From: Pyrrhosoma nymphula
Taxonomy: Eukaryota > Arthropoda > Insecta > Odonata > Coenagrionidae
Direction: 5' to 3'
DNA: 64,000 nt
Assembly (NCBI GenBank): GCA_963573305.1
Contig: OY754332.1
Coordinates: 137,881,977 to 137,945,976 of the forward strand
In this document: positions 23,016 through 33,762 of the stretch, piece after piece
Layout: every line of letters starts with the position of its first letter
How positions within the stretch are numbered: position 1 is the first letter of the stretch
Program-made: the position numbers and the translations under genes
The notes under the pieces: generated by a model
The model's database searches: none
The model's input: the letters and a program-made list of their open reading frames with translations, nothing else
Told to the model about the DNA's origin: nothing

Positions 23016-25779
23016 GAATATACACTCTCCCACTTATCCCGATGTTCTGTGTGTGTGTGAGCATTGGCTTACAAATGATGATGCTATTTATTTGGGTGTA
23101 AATGGTTATTCAGTAGCCGACATCTTCTGTCGGTCAGATTTTAAAAATGGTGGCACTGCGATCCTACTCAAGGATGGCTTGGTTCCTATTACCTTACCTA
23201 CTGCTCCACCTCCCTTGCTCTCTGAGAAAAACTTTGAATACTCTATGTGCTTTATTAATTTTGGCAACTTGGAATGTGTCATTATCTGTATCTATCGCTC
23301 GCCTCAGGGGGATTTTTATTTGTTTTTACAAAATTTAGATATTCTACTTGAATTTGTATTTAACCAGTATCCTCAAGCACTGCTAATATTGTCCGGTGAT
23401 TTTAATTGTAACCTACTTCTATCTGACAGTAATCAGAACTCTCTTTTAAACTTACTCAGGTCCTACAACTTAAAAGTATGTAATGTTGATGCCACCCGTG
23501 TTACACAGCATTCATCTTCTTTACTAGATATCACAATTTCAAATATGGATGTTTATGACACGAATTCCGGAGTGATTGTTTCAGACATATCTGATCATTA
23601 CCCTGTTATGACCTATTTTTCGGTTAAAACCAGTCCTAGATCCCTTCAACATATGACAAGATCTTATTCTGATCTTAATATTGCACATTTTCTTAATTTG
23701 TTAGAAACTGAGACATGGTCTGATGTTTATGTAGATTCCCATTTTGATACAATATTTTCAGCATTTTATGATAAGTTCCTTTTTTATTTTAATGCTGCAT
23801 TTCCTATCTTCTTGAAAAAGTCGATAAGAAAAGACACTAAGAAGAAGTGGATTACAAATGAGATCCGTGCACTTTCCGTTACTATTAAGGACCTTTTTAT
23901 TCGGAGTAAATCTCCTAACCATAAAGATCTGGAGCTAGAATATAAATCTCTCAAAAAATCCTATCGATTACTTCTTAATTCTTCCAAACGATCCTATAAC
24001 AATGATAGATTATTAAAGGGTTCTAATAAATCTCGTGAAATATGGAAGATTATTAATGAAACTAAAAAATTGAATGTTGCCCCATCACATTATCATACAG
24101 ATTCTCCTGATATATTAGCGACAGAATTTAATAATTATTTTACATCTTTACCTTCTATCAACCAACCTACTAATTTTATTAATCATAGGGATGTCTTAAT
24201 GCATTCTGCTTCATCATTATTTCTCTCTCCCTGCAGTGAAAACGAACTTAAAACTATAATTGATAGTTGTGGAAATAAATTCAGTGCTGGCATAGATGAA
24301 ATACCTAATCTTGTCATTAGACTTTGTTTCAACCTTATTAAGGTTCCTTTACTGCATCTTATAAATGCCTCCTTTGTTGAAGGCATTTTTCCTTCAGTAT
24401 TAAAAACTTCTAAAGTTATTCCTTTGTATAAGAAAAAAGGTAGCCCCCATGATTTCAATTCATATCGCCCTATTGCCATCCAAGTTCAGTTTTCTAAAAT
24501 ACTAGAAAAAGCTTACCATAGGCGCCTGGTTTCCTATCTTGAATCTATTGGTTTTTTGTCCCCGCATCAACATGATTTTCGCAAAAACAAGTCAACTTTA
24601 TCTGCTATTTATGAAGTTATTAATCACCTGCATATTGGTCTTGATGAAAAACTGTTTATTTGTGCTCTATTATTCGATCTTACTAAAGCAATTGACCTTG
24701 TTAACCATAGTTTGCTCTCAGAAAAATTAGACTTAGCTGGTATTAGGGGTTCTTCAAAAAATTGGTTGTTGTCCTATATCCAAGATAGAACTCAGCATGT
24801 CATTATTAATAAAGATGGCACTAATTATAAATCTTCCCCTAAAATAATTCACCAAGGTGTCCCCCAGGGGTCCGTTCTTAGCCCCATTTTGTTTCTCATT
24901 GACATTAATGATCTACCCGGTGTTCTACAAGGTATTCCAGGCAGTCATCCTATTTTATTTGCTGATGATACCAATGTTATTATTTCTGCAGCTTCTATTC
25001 ACGACCTTCTTACAAGTTTTACTCTTGTTACCCAAGGAATTCATTCGTGGGCCACGCAAAATTTTCTTAAAATTAATGTCGAAAAGTCACAAGTTATACA
25101 GTTTATTCACAAAAACACTCCAACCCAAGTAATAAATATTCCATTTGACGATCAAATTTTGCCTCAGGTAGAGTCAACTAAATTTCTAGGCCTATTTTTA
25201 AATTCCCATCTCTATTGGGACTCTCATATAGATATGCTTTTAAAAAAGCTTAATTCTGTCACTTTTCTTATTCGGAATATTCGTCACACTGTATCCATAA
25301 ATGTCCTCATTTCTCTGTATTATGGTTTATGTTATTCACACATTGTGCAAACTATACTTTTCTGGGGCTCTTCTCCTCAAGCAATTTCTATTTTTAAATT
25401 ACAAAAGAAAATTGTTCGTTTGATGACTAATTCTAAGTACGATGCCCCAAGTCTTCCTCTTTTTAGGGATCTTAATTTGTTACCTTTACCTTGTATTTAT
25501 ATCTTTACCGTTATTATATTTACAAAAAATAATCTTTCCAATTTTGCTACAAATTCTGATATACACAACCACAGCACTCGCAATGCAAAAAATCTTCACG
25601 TCTCATTCACCCACACTAAGTCTACGTTCAATGGGCCGAGGAATATGGGCCTTATCCTCTACAGCAAATTGCCTGTTTATTTTAAAAATATTACGTCTGT
25701 TTCCAAATTTAAATTTCAGCTGAAGGACTTCTTGCTTGGGAATATGTTTTTTAGCATAAATGATTATTTATCGTTTTGA
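23005..25779 (+). CDS. LINE A ORF2: endonuclease-reverse transcriptase
   Basis: An uninterrupted 924-codon frame. Its first few codons are host LINE B sequence; LINE A itself begins at about 23,016 inside the endonuclease (DVLCVCEHWL), so the copy is 5'-truncated and lacks roughly the first strand of that domain. The endonuclease blocks RSPQGDF, SGDFNCN (about 23,392) and SDHYPVM follow, then a linker (KKWITNEIRAL, SREIWKIINETKK), the reverse transcriptase with YRPIAIQVQFSKILEK, DFRKNKST, FDLTKAIDLVNHSLL, HQGVPQGSVLSPILF and the catalytic LFADDTN (near 24,960), and a C-terminal thumb (TKFLGLFLNSHLYW). Products of this kind nick target DNA and copy the element RNA at the nick. The absence of stops marks it as the youngest LINE in the window. 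It belongs to the Jockey/CR1 group; the exact clade is uncertain. Confidence 0.88.
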   Translation: MRILNIHSPTYPDVLCVCEHWLTNDDAIYLGVNGYSVADIFCRSDFKNGGTAILLKDGLVPITLPTAPPPLLSEKNFEYSMCFINFGNLECVIICIYRSPQGDFYLFLQNLDILLEFVFNQYPQALLILSGDFNCNLLLSDSNQNSLLNLLRSYNLKVCNVDATRVTQHSSSLLDITISNMDVYDTNSGVIVSDISDHYPVMTYFSVKTSPRSLQHMTRSYSDLNIAHFLNLLETETWSDVYVDSHFDTIFSAFYDKFLFYFNAAFPIFLKKSIRKDTKKKWITNEIRALSVTIKDLFIRSKSPNHKDLELEYKSLKKSYRLLLNSSKRSYNNDRLLKGSNKSREIWKIINETKKLNVAPSHYHTDSPDILATEFNNYFTSLPSINQPTNFINHRDVLMHSASSLFLSPCSENELKTIIDSCGNKFSAGIDEIPNLVIRLCFNLIKVPLLHLINASFVEGIFPSVLKTSKVIPLYKKKGSPHDFNSYRPIAIQVQFSKILEKAYHRRLVSYLESIGFLSPHQHDFRKNKSTLSAIYEVINHLHIGLDEKLFICALLFDLTKAIDLVNHSLLSEKLDLAGIRGSSKNWLLSYIQDRTQHVIINKDGTNYKSSPKIIHQGVPQGSVLSPILFLIDINDLPGVLQGIPGSHPILFADDTNVIISAASIHDLLTSFTLVTQGIHSWATQNFLKINVEKSQVIQFIHKNTPTQVINIPFDDQILPQVESTKFLGLFLNSHLYWDSHIDMLLKKLNSVTFLIRNIRHTVSINVLISLYYGLCYSHIVQTILFWGSSPQAISIFKLQKKIVRLMTNSKYDAPSLPLFRDLNLLPLPCIYIFTVIIFTKNNLSNFATNSDIHNHSTRNAKNLHVSFTHTKSTFNGPRNMGLILYSKLPVYFKNITSVSKFKFQLKDFLLGNMFFSINDYLSF

Positions 25780-25954
25780 TAATTTTTCTGATTTTTCATG
25801 ATCATAATTTTTTGGCTTTTGTGATAATGTGATTTGTTAATGTTGTGATAATGTGTTGGTTTGATTTTTTTACATGACGTCTCTTATACCAGTACGCAAA
25901 TTCTTTGTATTTACTGGTCCTTGGACAAATAAATAAAACTAAACTAAACTAAAC
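23016..25954 (+). mobile_element. LINE A, 5'-truncated copy inserted in LINE B
   Basis: The element runs from a truncation in the endonuclease to a 3' tail of AAATAAATAAAACTAAACTA-type repeats (25,926-25,954). On both sides lies minus-strand LINE B, whose protein reads EANWV on the right and YSEFSFEKGF on the left. I could not identify a target duplication, so the exact left boundary is uncertain by about 10 bp. Confidence 0.8.
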
Positions 25955-26800
25955 CCAGTTTGCCTCCAGGAGCAGGGCCCTAAATGTATTAATAGCTTCA
26001 TCAGAAAAGTTCCTGGTATAACAGGTATTTACCGTGGAAATGGGATTCACTTTAATCAAAGCTAGGAGAGGTATGTGATCTGAAATATCATCATCTAGCT
26101 CGCTGATATTAATGGACTTAGAATCAATATTAGTTATTATAAGGTCAATTAGTGTTTGAGAATTAGATGTAACTCTAGTGGGCTTGAAATTAGTAATATG
26201 CAAATTAAAAGTTGCAAGGACATTCAATAGCTCATTACCTGCAGCAGTATTATCTAGCATATTACAATTAAAAACCTATGTTATTATTACATTAGGCCAT
26301 TCTTCAACATCATGAATTCTTTCAAGCAACAGGGTAAGTCGTTTTAAGAAAATGTTAAAATCCCCAAGTGGAGATCTATAGATATTTATAATGGTAAATA
26401 TAGTATTGCTGAGTGCTATATTTACTGCACATGTTTCAAAAATCTTATCTTCATTTAAGGATTTATAGTGGAATTTTACAGTACTTATAAACATATCATG
26501 CTTAGCAAGAATCATACTAACACCATTTTTAAATCTAGAACGAGAATACACATCACAGACTGTGAGTCCCGTCAGACATATAGAGTTACATTCATTAGGT
26601 TTAAGCCAATGTTCGTTAATGCATACAATATCAGGTTTATATTTATCAAATAAAACCTCTAGATCAAGCAGCTTATTACTAATGCATTGAACATTCAAGT
26701 GCAATAGGTGAAAGTTGGTATAGTCTTTTTTTATAGGTGTCTGCAGTTTAACTACCCTAGACCCAATGAAAGAATAAACGTTATTATCTTTGTCGTCATC
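25949..26800 (-). pseudogene. LINE B ORF2 endonuclease domain
   Basis: The minus-strand frame encodes LHLNVQCISNKLLDLEVLF, DIVCINEHWL, SRSRFKNGVSMILAKHDMF, NIYRSPLGDFNIFLKRL, TRVTSNSQTLIDLIITNID and DDDISDHIPLLAL, the ordered blocks of a Jockey/CR1-type endonuclease. At 26,276 the catalytic GDFN block reads stop-VFN, so the element is inactive. It stops at 25,949 (EANWV), where LINE A is inserted in the opposite orientation. Confidence 0.8.
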
Positions 26801-26886
26801 ATTACAAAAATTAGTACCTATTTTTAAGCCAACACTTTCCAGAATACACTGAGTATCGAATACTTATCTTTGTGATAATTATCTAG

Positions 26887-27545
26887 TCAGGAGTAATTAT
26901 TCTCACTGACTGCAGTATTACTTTTAGGATCAGTCTTTTTAATATTTTGTATTTTAACAAATTTGAACTCTTGAATACCTGTATCTTCAGGCCATATACT
27001 TAAATCATATAGTTGATCAACAAGCTTAAGATCAATAGATATTTTAAAAGATGCATACGGACCTTTTGCTTTCAGCGGTTCAACTTCCAAAGAAGAGGAC
27101 TGCAATTTAGCACTTAAATATTTTTTTAATTCTTGACAATCAGTACCAGGATCCAATCTCCAAACGTGCACATATCCCTTTCTTGGGATAGCTTTGAAAG
27201 GGCAATCAGATCCAGAGTTGGCTGTACCATATAACCGCGATCTACGCCTTTGCTTCTTATTTTGCACATCAACAAAGTCTGTATTTGCATTGTTACTAAC
27301 CAGTGGTTGAGACAGTGCCACATTATTAGACTTCATACCTTTTGGTTTCACTGAAAGTTGATTCACTCTGTCCGATGTAGTTGATTTCGTTGGCTCCAAC
27401 TTCTCACTACGAGGATCATGCTCCAAAGATAAGGCTGGCTGCACCAATGCTGGCTTGTGAAGCGGCACTTCAGGATGCGCATTCTTCTTAGAGTTCGAAG
27501 AATAATCTCTACATAAACAACTACTGACCTGTAAACTATTAAAAT
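26887..27545 (-). pseudogene. LINE B ORF1 (C-terminal part)
   Basis: A minus-strand frame of about 215 codons ends at 26,887, upstream of and adjacent to the ORF2 endonuclease. Its C-terminal half (GYVHVWRLDPGTDCQELKKY, then VEPLKAKGPYASFKISIDLK) looks like an RNA-binding fold typical of LINE ORF1 proteins, preceded by a low-complexity Ser/Lys region and a small Cys-containing stretch (SCLCRDYSS). There is no convincing initiator, and the N-terminus appears truncated near 27,545. The role as ORF1p is inferred from position and style, not from a definite motif. Confidence 0.6.
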
Positions 27546-27633
27546 ATCCAATTTACATCAAATTTTGATGGAGAATATTGTATAAATATCCAAAATAATT
27601 TTGCTAGATGAACAGCTCCCTTAGATGATCCTA

Positions 27634-27927
27634 TTAACACACTCAATGCGGATGCCTTGAATTCAAGGCATCCTGTGCAAGCCAGAGGTGCGGGACCGAT
27701 GCCTTGAATTCAAGGCATCGGTCCCGTTACTTTTCTTGGCTTTCCCTAGTTCCCAAGCGTCGGCGCTGACACTTGCAACTTCCTCCAGCATCTTAGTCTT
27801 GCTTTAGGCACACGTGGATGAGGTTCGTTCTTTGCTGGAAGTGTTTTCGTTTCATATAAATAAATGAAAAAAACCCTTCAGCATGGGAATAAATTTCATG
27901 TCAACAAGTCAGCATTGAATGGGTTAA
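27634..27927. mobile_element. piggyBac-like MITE (TTAA target site)
   Basis: TTAA at 27,634-27,637 is followed by CACACTCAATGC, and GCATTGAATGGG precedes TTAA at 27,924-27,927; the 12-bp ends are inverted with two mismatches. A TTAA target site with short TIRs is the signature of piggyBac-type elements. At 286 bp with no frame it is nonautonomous. Its left half contains the palindromes listed separately. The TIR does not match the piggyBac element at 33.5 kb, so a different transposase would have mobilised it. Confidence 0.75.
27651..27726. repeat. Two perfect palindromes sharing one core
   Basis: A perfect 22-bp palindrome centred on CCTTGAATTCAAGG lies at 27,651-27,672. The same core recurs at 27,691-27,726 extended to a perfect 36-bp palindrome by CGGGACC/GGTCCCG arms. 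They sit just inside the left end of the piggyBac-like MITE and may be subterminal transposase-binding or fold-back sequences. Confidence 0.9.
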
Positions 27928-30814
27928 CTAATTCCTAATGCAAACGTCCTTCTTCAAGCGACAGGTAATTACTCAAGGCGCTATGTGTCTTGATTTTGGA
28001 GATAATTTTGATCCATTGATAGTTAAATAACTAACAATCTGTCAATTTCATATTGATAAAACACAAAAATTAGTGCCTGTGCCACGATACATATCTTGTG
28101 AAAAGGAAAAAATCTTAATCCTTCTATGTAACATTTATATGACAGAGTATTTGTGCTAGATTTTTTAGAAAATTTTGAAATTGTTTCAGCTTTTAAACTG
28201 TGTAACAGTAGGGTGTTACATAACTTTGTCCTAGAAATATTATCCCCCCTTTTTACTGCCCCGTTTCCCATATCTTTGATGTTGTTTACATGCTTTCCCT
28301 GGTCTATAATATCCTTGAGTTGAGTAACCATCCACTTCCTCACCCCAAGACCCTTCCTCCCATAATTTAGATACCAACTGTACTTAAACCTGAACTTGAA
28401 CTCTGGTGATGATGTTTTTAACATCCAAACTGGTCAGTTGTATTAAAATAGTGTGGAATATTACCAAGTGATTCATTCTTTAACGTGTCATAGGGTAACT
28501 TTGCCTACCATCACCTTGATATATGAATCAGAGTAACAATTCTGAGTGAAAGTAATAACCTAATCTGCTTCCATGGCTTGAAATTTTAAGACAACTAACA
28601 CTCTGCACATTTAAATAATCGTTAAATGCAAAAAGAGTGAAGGGTCCAGTAGGTCTTTGAATCATGCCACAACTCATTATTTTGGGTAACAAAGAATGAT
28701 TGCATATTCACAACTAGCTTTCACACTTAAATTCAGCGCAGGTTGTCCAATTTTGCCAGATAAGAGGCTGTGTATCATCAATGAATTTGAACACTAAATT
28801 AATGTCTTGGACTAATGCAACGCCAGTGTTACTATGATATGAAAAATTGGAAATAATAAAAAAAATTCGAAGAGAAAGACTGGACCATTATTACACTGTT
28901 GATTATTGCAGCGGAGAATAATTGTGCTCACTTGGAAATGTATTCTCGTGTTGTGCTGAGAATTCTTGGATACTGATGTTTTTTCCTCTGCTTGCATATC
29001 TTAACACTCAACCATTTAATTTCCCTTCCCCCTCTTTCTGCTGACTGGAAGCACTTTGAATATCCAGCCCATGGAATCACATCATTTCTGGCATGTCAAT
29101 ACATGTCAGTGAAACACTCTGACTGACTCGCACCAATCGTGGTCAACTACTGTTAATAGATGGTGACCACGCACACCCTCTCTTTCTTTCCTGTGAGGAA
29201 AATTCCTTGTTTCAGCAAGCAAGGGCAGGGGATGATTGGTGTGATGGCATTAGCGATGAAACAATGCGGAACAAATAGCACCACTGAGGCACTATTTGTT
29301 CCACATTGTTTCTCTTTGTTACTTTAGGGGGCGACCGACAGCCGAGGTCATCAGTGCTATAAGGGATACAGGGTTGGTTTTTGGTAGGGATTTCAAGGGA
29401 AAGGGGGAAGAGTGGGAAGGAATTAGATGCACTGGATTAAGAGTAAGGCAATGCCGATGCCACGCTCAGCTATGAGCATACAAAAGTTATCAAGAAAAGT
29501 GGAAGTGTACAGCATGTGCTTTACGATTTCCCTCTTCACCACCCCCTTGTGGGGGAAAAACCACTGGTTGTGTCCCTCTGCGATACTCTGCCACTTGGCA
29601 ACATTTATGCTGTGTTGATATTCAATTCCATAGTTTACGGAGTGATTTGGAAAAATAGCTGAAAAGTAGCTGTTGAAACCAGCATACAATCTACAGAAAT
29701 ATTTGTAGCTGCTACTTTGTCAGCTACTTCCTTTAAAAAATGTAGCACGATACAGCTACAGAAAAATGTAGCTGCTACAGTAGCATGCAACACCCAGCCC
29801 TGATATGGAAATATGTAACAAGCAAAGGGTCCGCCAGATTCATAACTTCTGATCTGTGCAGGCTACAGCAGGCAGCAATCGATGGCTTAAGGTAAGATGA
29901 GAGTCATGTAACCCTAGATGTGTTATTAGGAAGTGTGATAGGGCCACATCTATTATAAATACACATTGATGACATAATTTCTAGTGTATCTATAGCATTG
30001 CTCTTTTTAACAATAACACTGTAATAAAACGAAAATAACATTGTCAAAAAACCACAGTATGATTTCAGGGGATTTGAACACATTAAAAATTATGCAAGGA
30101 TTTAATAATTACCTAAATCAAAACAAGTGAACAATTATGAACATCTCGACTGGAGATAAGGGAAAAATAAAAGAGCATGCAACATTACGCATATCAAGAA
30201 ATTGAAAGCAAGTCACATTGGTACTCTGTGTCTACTCTTACCTCAAACATATCTTTGACCATAAATATTTGAGGACTATCCGAGTTAGCCATGAAAAAAG
30301 TGGCTTGATTAGGAGCATGAAAATATGTAATGTAATAAGAAAGTAAGAATAACGTGGTGGTTATTTTACAGAAGTTAGGTCTGCCTTAGCTTATGCAGCA
30401 AGTGTTTAGAACAAATCAGAAAAATTCAAAGAAGGTAGAGTATTACGTCTAAAGAATATCTACCATCAAAAAAAAAATTATTTGCAAAAATTAAAGAGTA
30501 ACTGTGCTTTTACTCAGATTCTAGGCAAAAGGCTCTTCCTTCAATATTAACAGAGTTGTAAACTGAATGTCGCAATCTATGAACAGGCACAGCAGTGGTG
30601 CTTCAGCGGTGTGGGTGGTTTTAAACAGGACTAAAATGGCCAAAAAAGGCATTCGCAAGAAAATTTAAACAAGATGTTTACTGGCATATAAATAAGAGCT
30701 CATCAAAGAATTAATAGGTTTAATTATATTTAATAAACACATATTAAAGTTAAAATTTGTTGTGCATACATGAATTCAGCCACCCATTATACTCTTCAAA
30801 TTGAGACATGAAAT
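27928..30814. other. Mostly unassigned, with one unresolved minus-strand frame
   Basis: A 133-codon minus-strand frame (28,023-28,424) contains KYSWYLNYGRKGLGVRKWM and a Lys-rich stretch but resembles no family I know. The remainder is AT-rich without coding signal, apart from a hAT-like fragment near 29.65-29.80 kb. The 3' untranslated region of the host gene probably extends from 30,815 to about 30,730, where an ATTAAA-type signal is visible on the minus strand. Confidence 0.4.
29650..29802 (-). mobile_element. hAT-like MITE end fragment
   Basis: Read on the minus strand it begins CAGGGCTGGGTG at 29,802, a hAT-like terminus, followed by repeated GTAGC/GCTAC motifs (GTAGCAGCTAC, GTAGCTGCTAC in varied forms). 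The opposite end is not identifiable, so this is probably a truncated copy. The family call rests on the terminus only. Confidence 0.5.
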
Positions 30815-31300
30815 TCAATCATACTCATATGTTACATCAATGGCACCTCTCCGACGTTCTACTCCCCCAGGGAAAAACATAGGCACTGGACCAGTGCGTT
30901 CCCAGACTTCCAATAATTCACAGACCATGTTCAATGGAGGAGCAGCGTCACGTATATTTGACTCATGAGTTATTTTTGGAAATATTCCCGTCAGCTTTTT
31001 TGTGTGCACATCATTCATATAATGACTGAACATGGTATCACATGCTAAGACTTCCACTGGCCTTAATCTCCACCCTTCTCTTCTTAGCTTTTTTATCCCT
31101 AAATCTCTTACTTTATCTGATTCATATAAATCAATAAATTCAAATATCACTCCAAAATTCTTCTTTCTATCAGGTGCACCCAGCTTAGTTTCAACAGATC
31201 TTGTGTCTACAGTTTCTGCGTAAGCTGAATCTTCATCAATGTCCTCGGCAAACAAATGGTCATACATATGTTGTTGTTCATACCGTTTATCCCAATATAG
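30815..31300 (-). CDS. Host gene, terminal coding exon
   Basis: On the minus strand a polypyrimidine-rich acceptor (TTGATTTTTTTCAG) ends at 31,301 and opens a 161-codon exon, LYWDKRYEQQHMYDHLF onward, ending in VTYEYD-stop at 30,815. It is acidic near the start (FAEDIDEDSAY) and basic in the middle (LGIKKLRREGWRLRP). It joins in phase 0 to the donor at 43,969, giving FFQ|LYW. The frame has no stops although the region is AT-rich, and it is bounded by canonical splice and stop signals, which supports a functional host gene. I do not recognise the protein and assign no function. Other exons may lie in the intervening intron. Confidence 0.7.
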   Translation of the reverse strand, partial: LYWDKRYEQQHMYDHLFAEDIDEDSAYAETVDTRSVETKLGAPDRKKNFGVIFEFIDLYESDKVRDLGIKKLRREGWRLRPVEVLACDTMFSHYMNDVHTKKLTGIFPKITHESNIRDAAPPLNMVCELLEVWERTGPVPMFFPGGVERRRGAIDVTYEYD

Positions 31301-32081
31301 CTGAAAAAAATCAAATAACAATTACATTTACTCTAAATGTAAGTCCTATTTTTAATGTAATATTATATTTTACCTCCATATTAATAATCCATGTCAAATG
31401 AAAAAACAATTGTAATTTTCCACACTGAGTGTGGATAAATATAATTATTTTTTCATTTGTTATGGATGTCCAGTATTTCCACAAAGTTCAGCCTGATACG
31501 CTTTTATATACCATACTACTAAGTTACATCAGAGCTTCTAAGTCACAGGCCTTAAAACTACTGCACAACTTTTTCTATAATCCCTACACCACCAGCTTAT
31601 AAATCACATATAAAACTATCCTAACAAAAGCATTGGTCACATGGTTTAAATAGCCCTAAAATATAATTGCATTGATTAAAATACATTTGTTCTTATTCTT
31701 TTTCATCAAAACATTCTGGTAGCCAAATGTTTTGCATATGACAAATTAATACCTATAACATTTTGAATTCAATAATTAGAAAGTACTACGAAGGAAAACT
31801 ATTGAAATATCTTACAAGTGCTTTCAAAAGTGTTAAACTAAATTAAATTGACACTCTTTCCAAGCAGCACTGCATCACAGGAATAAGAAAAATTAATATT
31901 TTGGGACTGATATTATTTCCACTGCATTTTTCCCCCAATAACAATTAATGCTTAATATTCTGACAGTAGACAAACATATAATAATCAAAGTATATGGTAA
32001 ATAAATCAATAACAAAATGTTGAAAGTAATGTTCTCTCTAACTGTAAAAATCATGATAAAATTGTTTGAGGCAATAATATC
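31301..32081. other. Intron of the host gene, no further feature
   Basis: AT-rich sequence directly upstream of the terminal exon. No second exon with matching phase, repeat end or RNA gene was seen. Confidence 0.45.
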
Positions 32082-33094
32082 CCCAGTGAAAAAAATGTAT
32101 AAAAATTGTATGCAATGTATAGGGCCAGCTTGTATACAAATTGTGCACAATTTGTATACAATGTGTACAAATTTTGTTGAGTACAAATTGTACACAATGT
32201 GTATACAATGTACGCAAAATGTATACAGTTGTACACAATATATACAGTGTATACAATTTGTACACGGCCTGGCGAAAAAATTGTAGATGGATGCGGATAC
32301 GAATCGTCGACGAAGCGGAGATTTAACCGTACACGAAGCAAATCGGAATGTGAACTAACCGTAACTAAACCATCTCCGAAGCGAAATGAAGCGTAAGACG
32401 AAAACGTTCACTAGCCGGAATATCGTATAGCCTCACCACTGACTTCGCTGCTCTCTCAAAATAAAAAAAAGATAATTTGCCATTTATCATTTTGAATGTG
32501 CTATTGCGCAATGGCATGAATTAATACATCGTATTATGCTCCATGGTGTCTACCTAACGTTTTGGCATCCTTATCGTAAGATTACCTATCCTCAACGCAC
32601 CTATTCTCGCACCCTTTACTGTACCACTGGTGCCAAGAAAGACGTATATATGTAGTCACTTCCGTGGATAAATGTGACTTTGAGAACTATAATCATTAAA
32701 TGATAATTCCATGATAGTTTGAGGAGATACCATAAAATCTTGAAAAAAGTTATTTGCCATTAATTAATGCCAGATAACTGTTATCCTATGTTGCCACATA
32801 ATATGAATATAATTGCAATATGCACATATTGTAAAAAATGTATATTAGCATGGCTTTTGTATACAGTGTATATCTTGTATAAATTTCATGCATATCCTAT
32901 ACACTGTGTAAATTTTACACAATTTGTATAAACTGTATACAATGTATACATTTTGTGTACAATTTTTATACAGAATGTACACATTGTATACAGGGTATAC
33001 AATCTATACAACTGTATACTCCCTATACAATGTATACAAAATGTATACACTCTATAGAGCCTGTATAAAAATTGTATACAGTTTTTTCACTGGG
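32082..33094. mobile_element. Inverted-repeat element rich in TGTATACA motifs
   Basis: The left end CCCAGTGAAAAAA (from 32,082) is matched in inverse orientation by TTTTTTCACTGGG (ending 33,094). Inside each end are long arms (about 190 bp left, 235 bp right) made of degenerate TGTATACAATTTGTACA-type units, themselves palindromic. About 570 bp of unrelated sequence separates the arms and has no frame of note. It is a nonautonomous, foldback-like DNA element in the host-gene intron. No target duplication could be defined, so I leave the superfamily open. Short frames on both strands here are by-products of the repeat. Confidence 0.65.
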
Positions 33095-33481
33095 TATTAA
33101 ATGCATTAAAGAAAAATTCAAACAGGCAGAGTATCAAGGCATCTTTCAAAGATACTATCTTAATAAAATTATTTTTATTCTATCGTCATTCCCTCTTAAA
33201 CATATATTCTTATCTTAAAATGATGTGAAATTTTGTCAATCAAGTTCAAACATTTGAATTTACAGTCACCAAATTTCATAGCCTGAATTCAGGTACATCC
33301 TACAGCAAGCTTTTGCTCATCATGTATAAAACTTTAAGTGTTTATAAATTCTTAGCATTTTTTATTAGTGATTGAAATATATTTCACAAATGCCACCACT
33401 TTAATAACTAGACCACCATGCAATGTCCCGAGACACTAATGTTTCAGAAAATTCAGCAAATTTATCAATTAACCCCTTCCC

Positions 33482-33762
33482 TGACGCGGGCGTAATATCT
33501 CGTCCGCGCCGGTCTAGCAAATTCTGACGCGGGCGTATTATCTCGTCCTCGCTGCCGTTTTCGTTCCATTCCCTGCTTCGGACGAAATATTTCGTCCCCT
33601 TCGTAGAGATTCAATCTTTAGCCAGTAGATGGTGTTTTTGGACACACAGGCCCATATCTAGCCAGTTTTTGAGACTTTTCTCGATGTATTAGCGTCATAA
33701 TATTAGTAATGTTTACCCTGGTGATGCGCTAAATCTCACGTGTTATCGCGTGAGATTTAGCG
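33482..33762. repeat. Subterminal repeats and hairpin of the piggyBac element
   Basis: GACGCGGGCGTAATATCTCG (from 33,483) is repeated almost exactly from 33,525, and an inverted relative (GGACGAAATATTTCGTCC) follows near 33,579. Further in, 33,727-33,740 and 33,749-33,762 are exact 14-bp reverse complements with an 8-nt loop. Such subterminal repeats are typical transposase-binding regions of piggyBac-type elements; the binding role is inference. Confidence 0.75.

Noticed and set aside
27651..27726. CRISPR-like repeat or transcription terminator
   Set aside because: There are only two palindromic units, no spacers of regular length, and the context is a TTAA-flanked MITE in a eukaryotic genome.
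28023..28424. Another exon of the minus-strand host gene
   Set aside because: It lies downstream of the terminal exon's stop codon and has no convincing splice sites.
32017..32396. Tyr/Cys-rich small proteins on both strands
   Set aside because: They are translations of the TGTATACA repeat arms.
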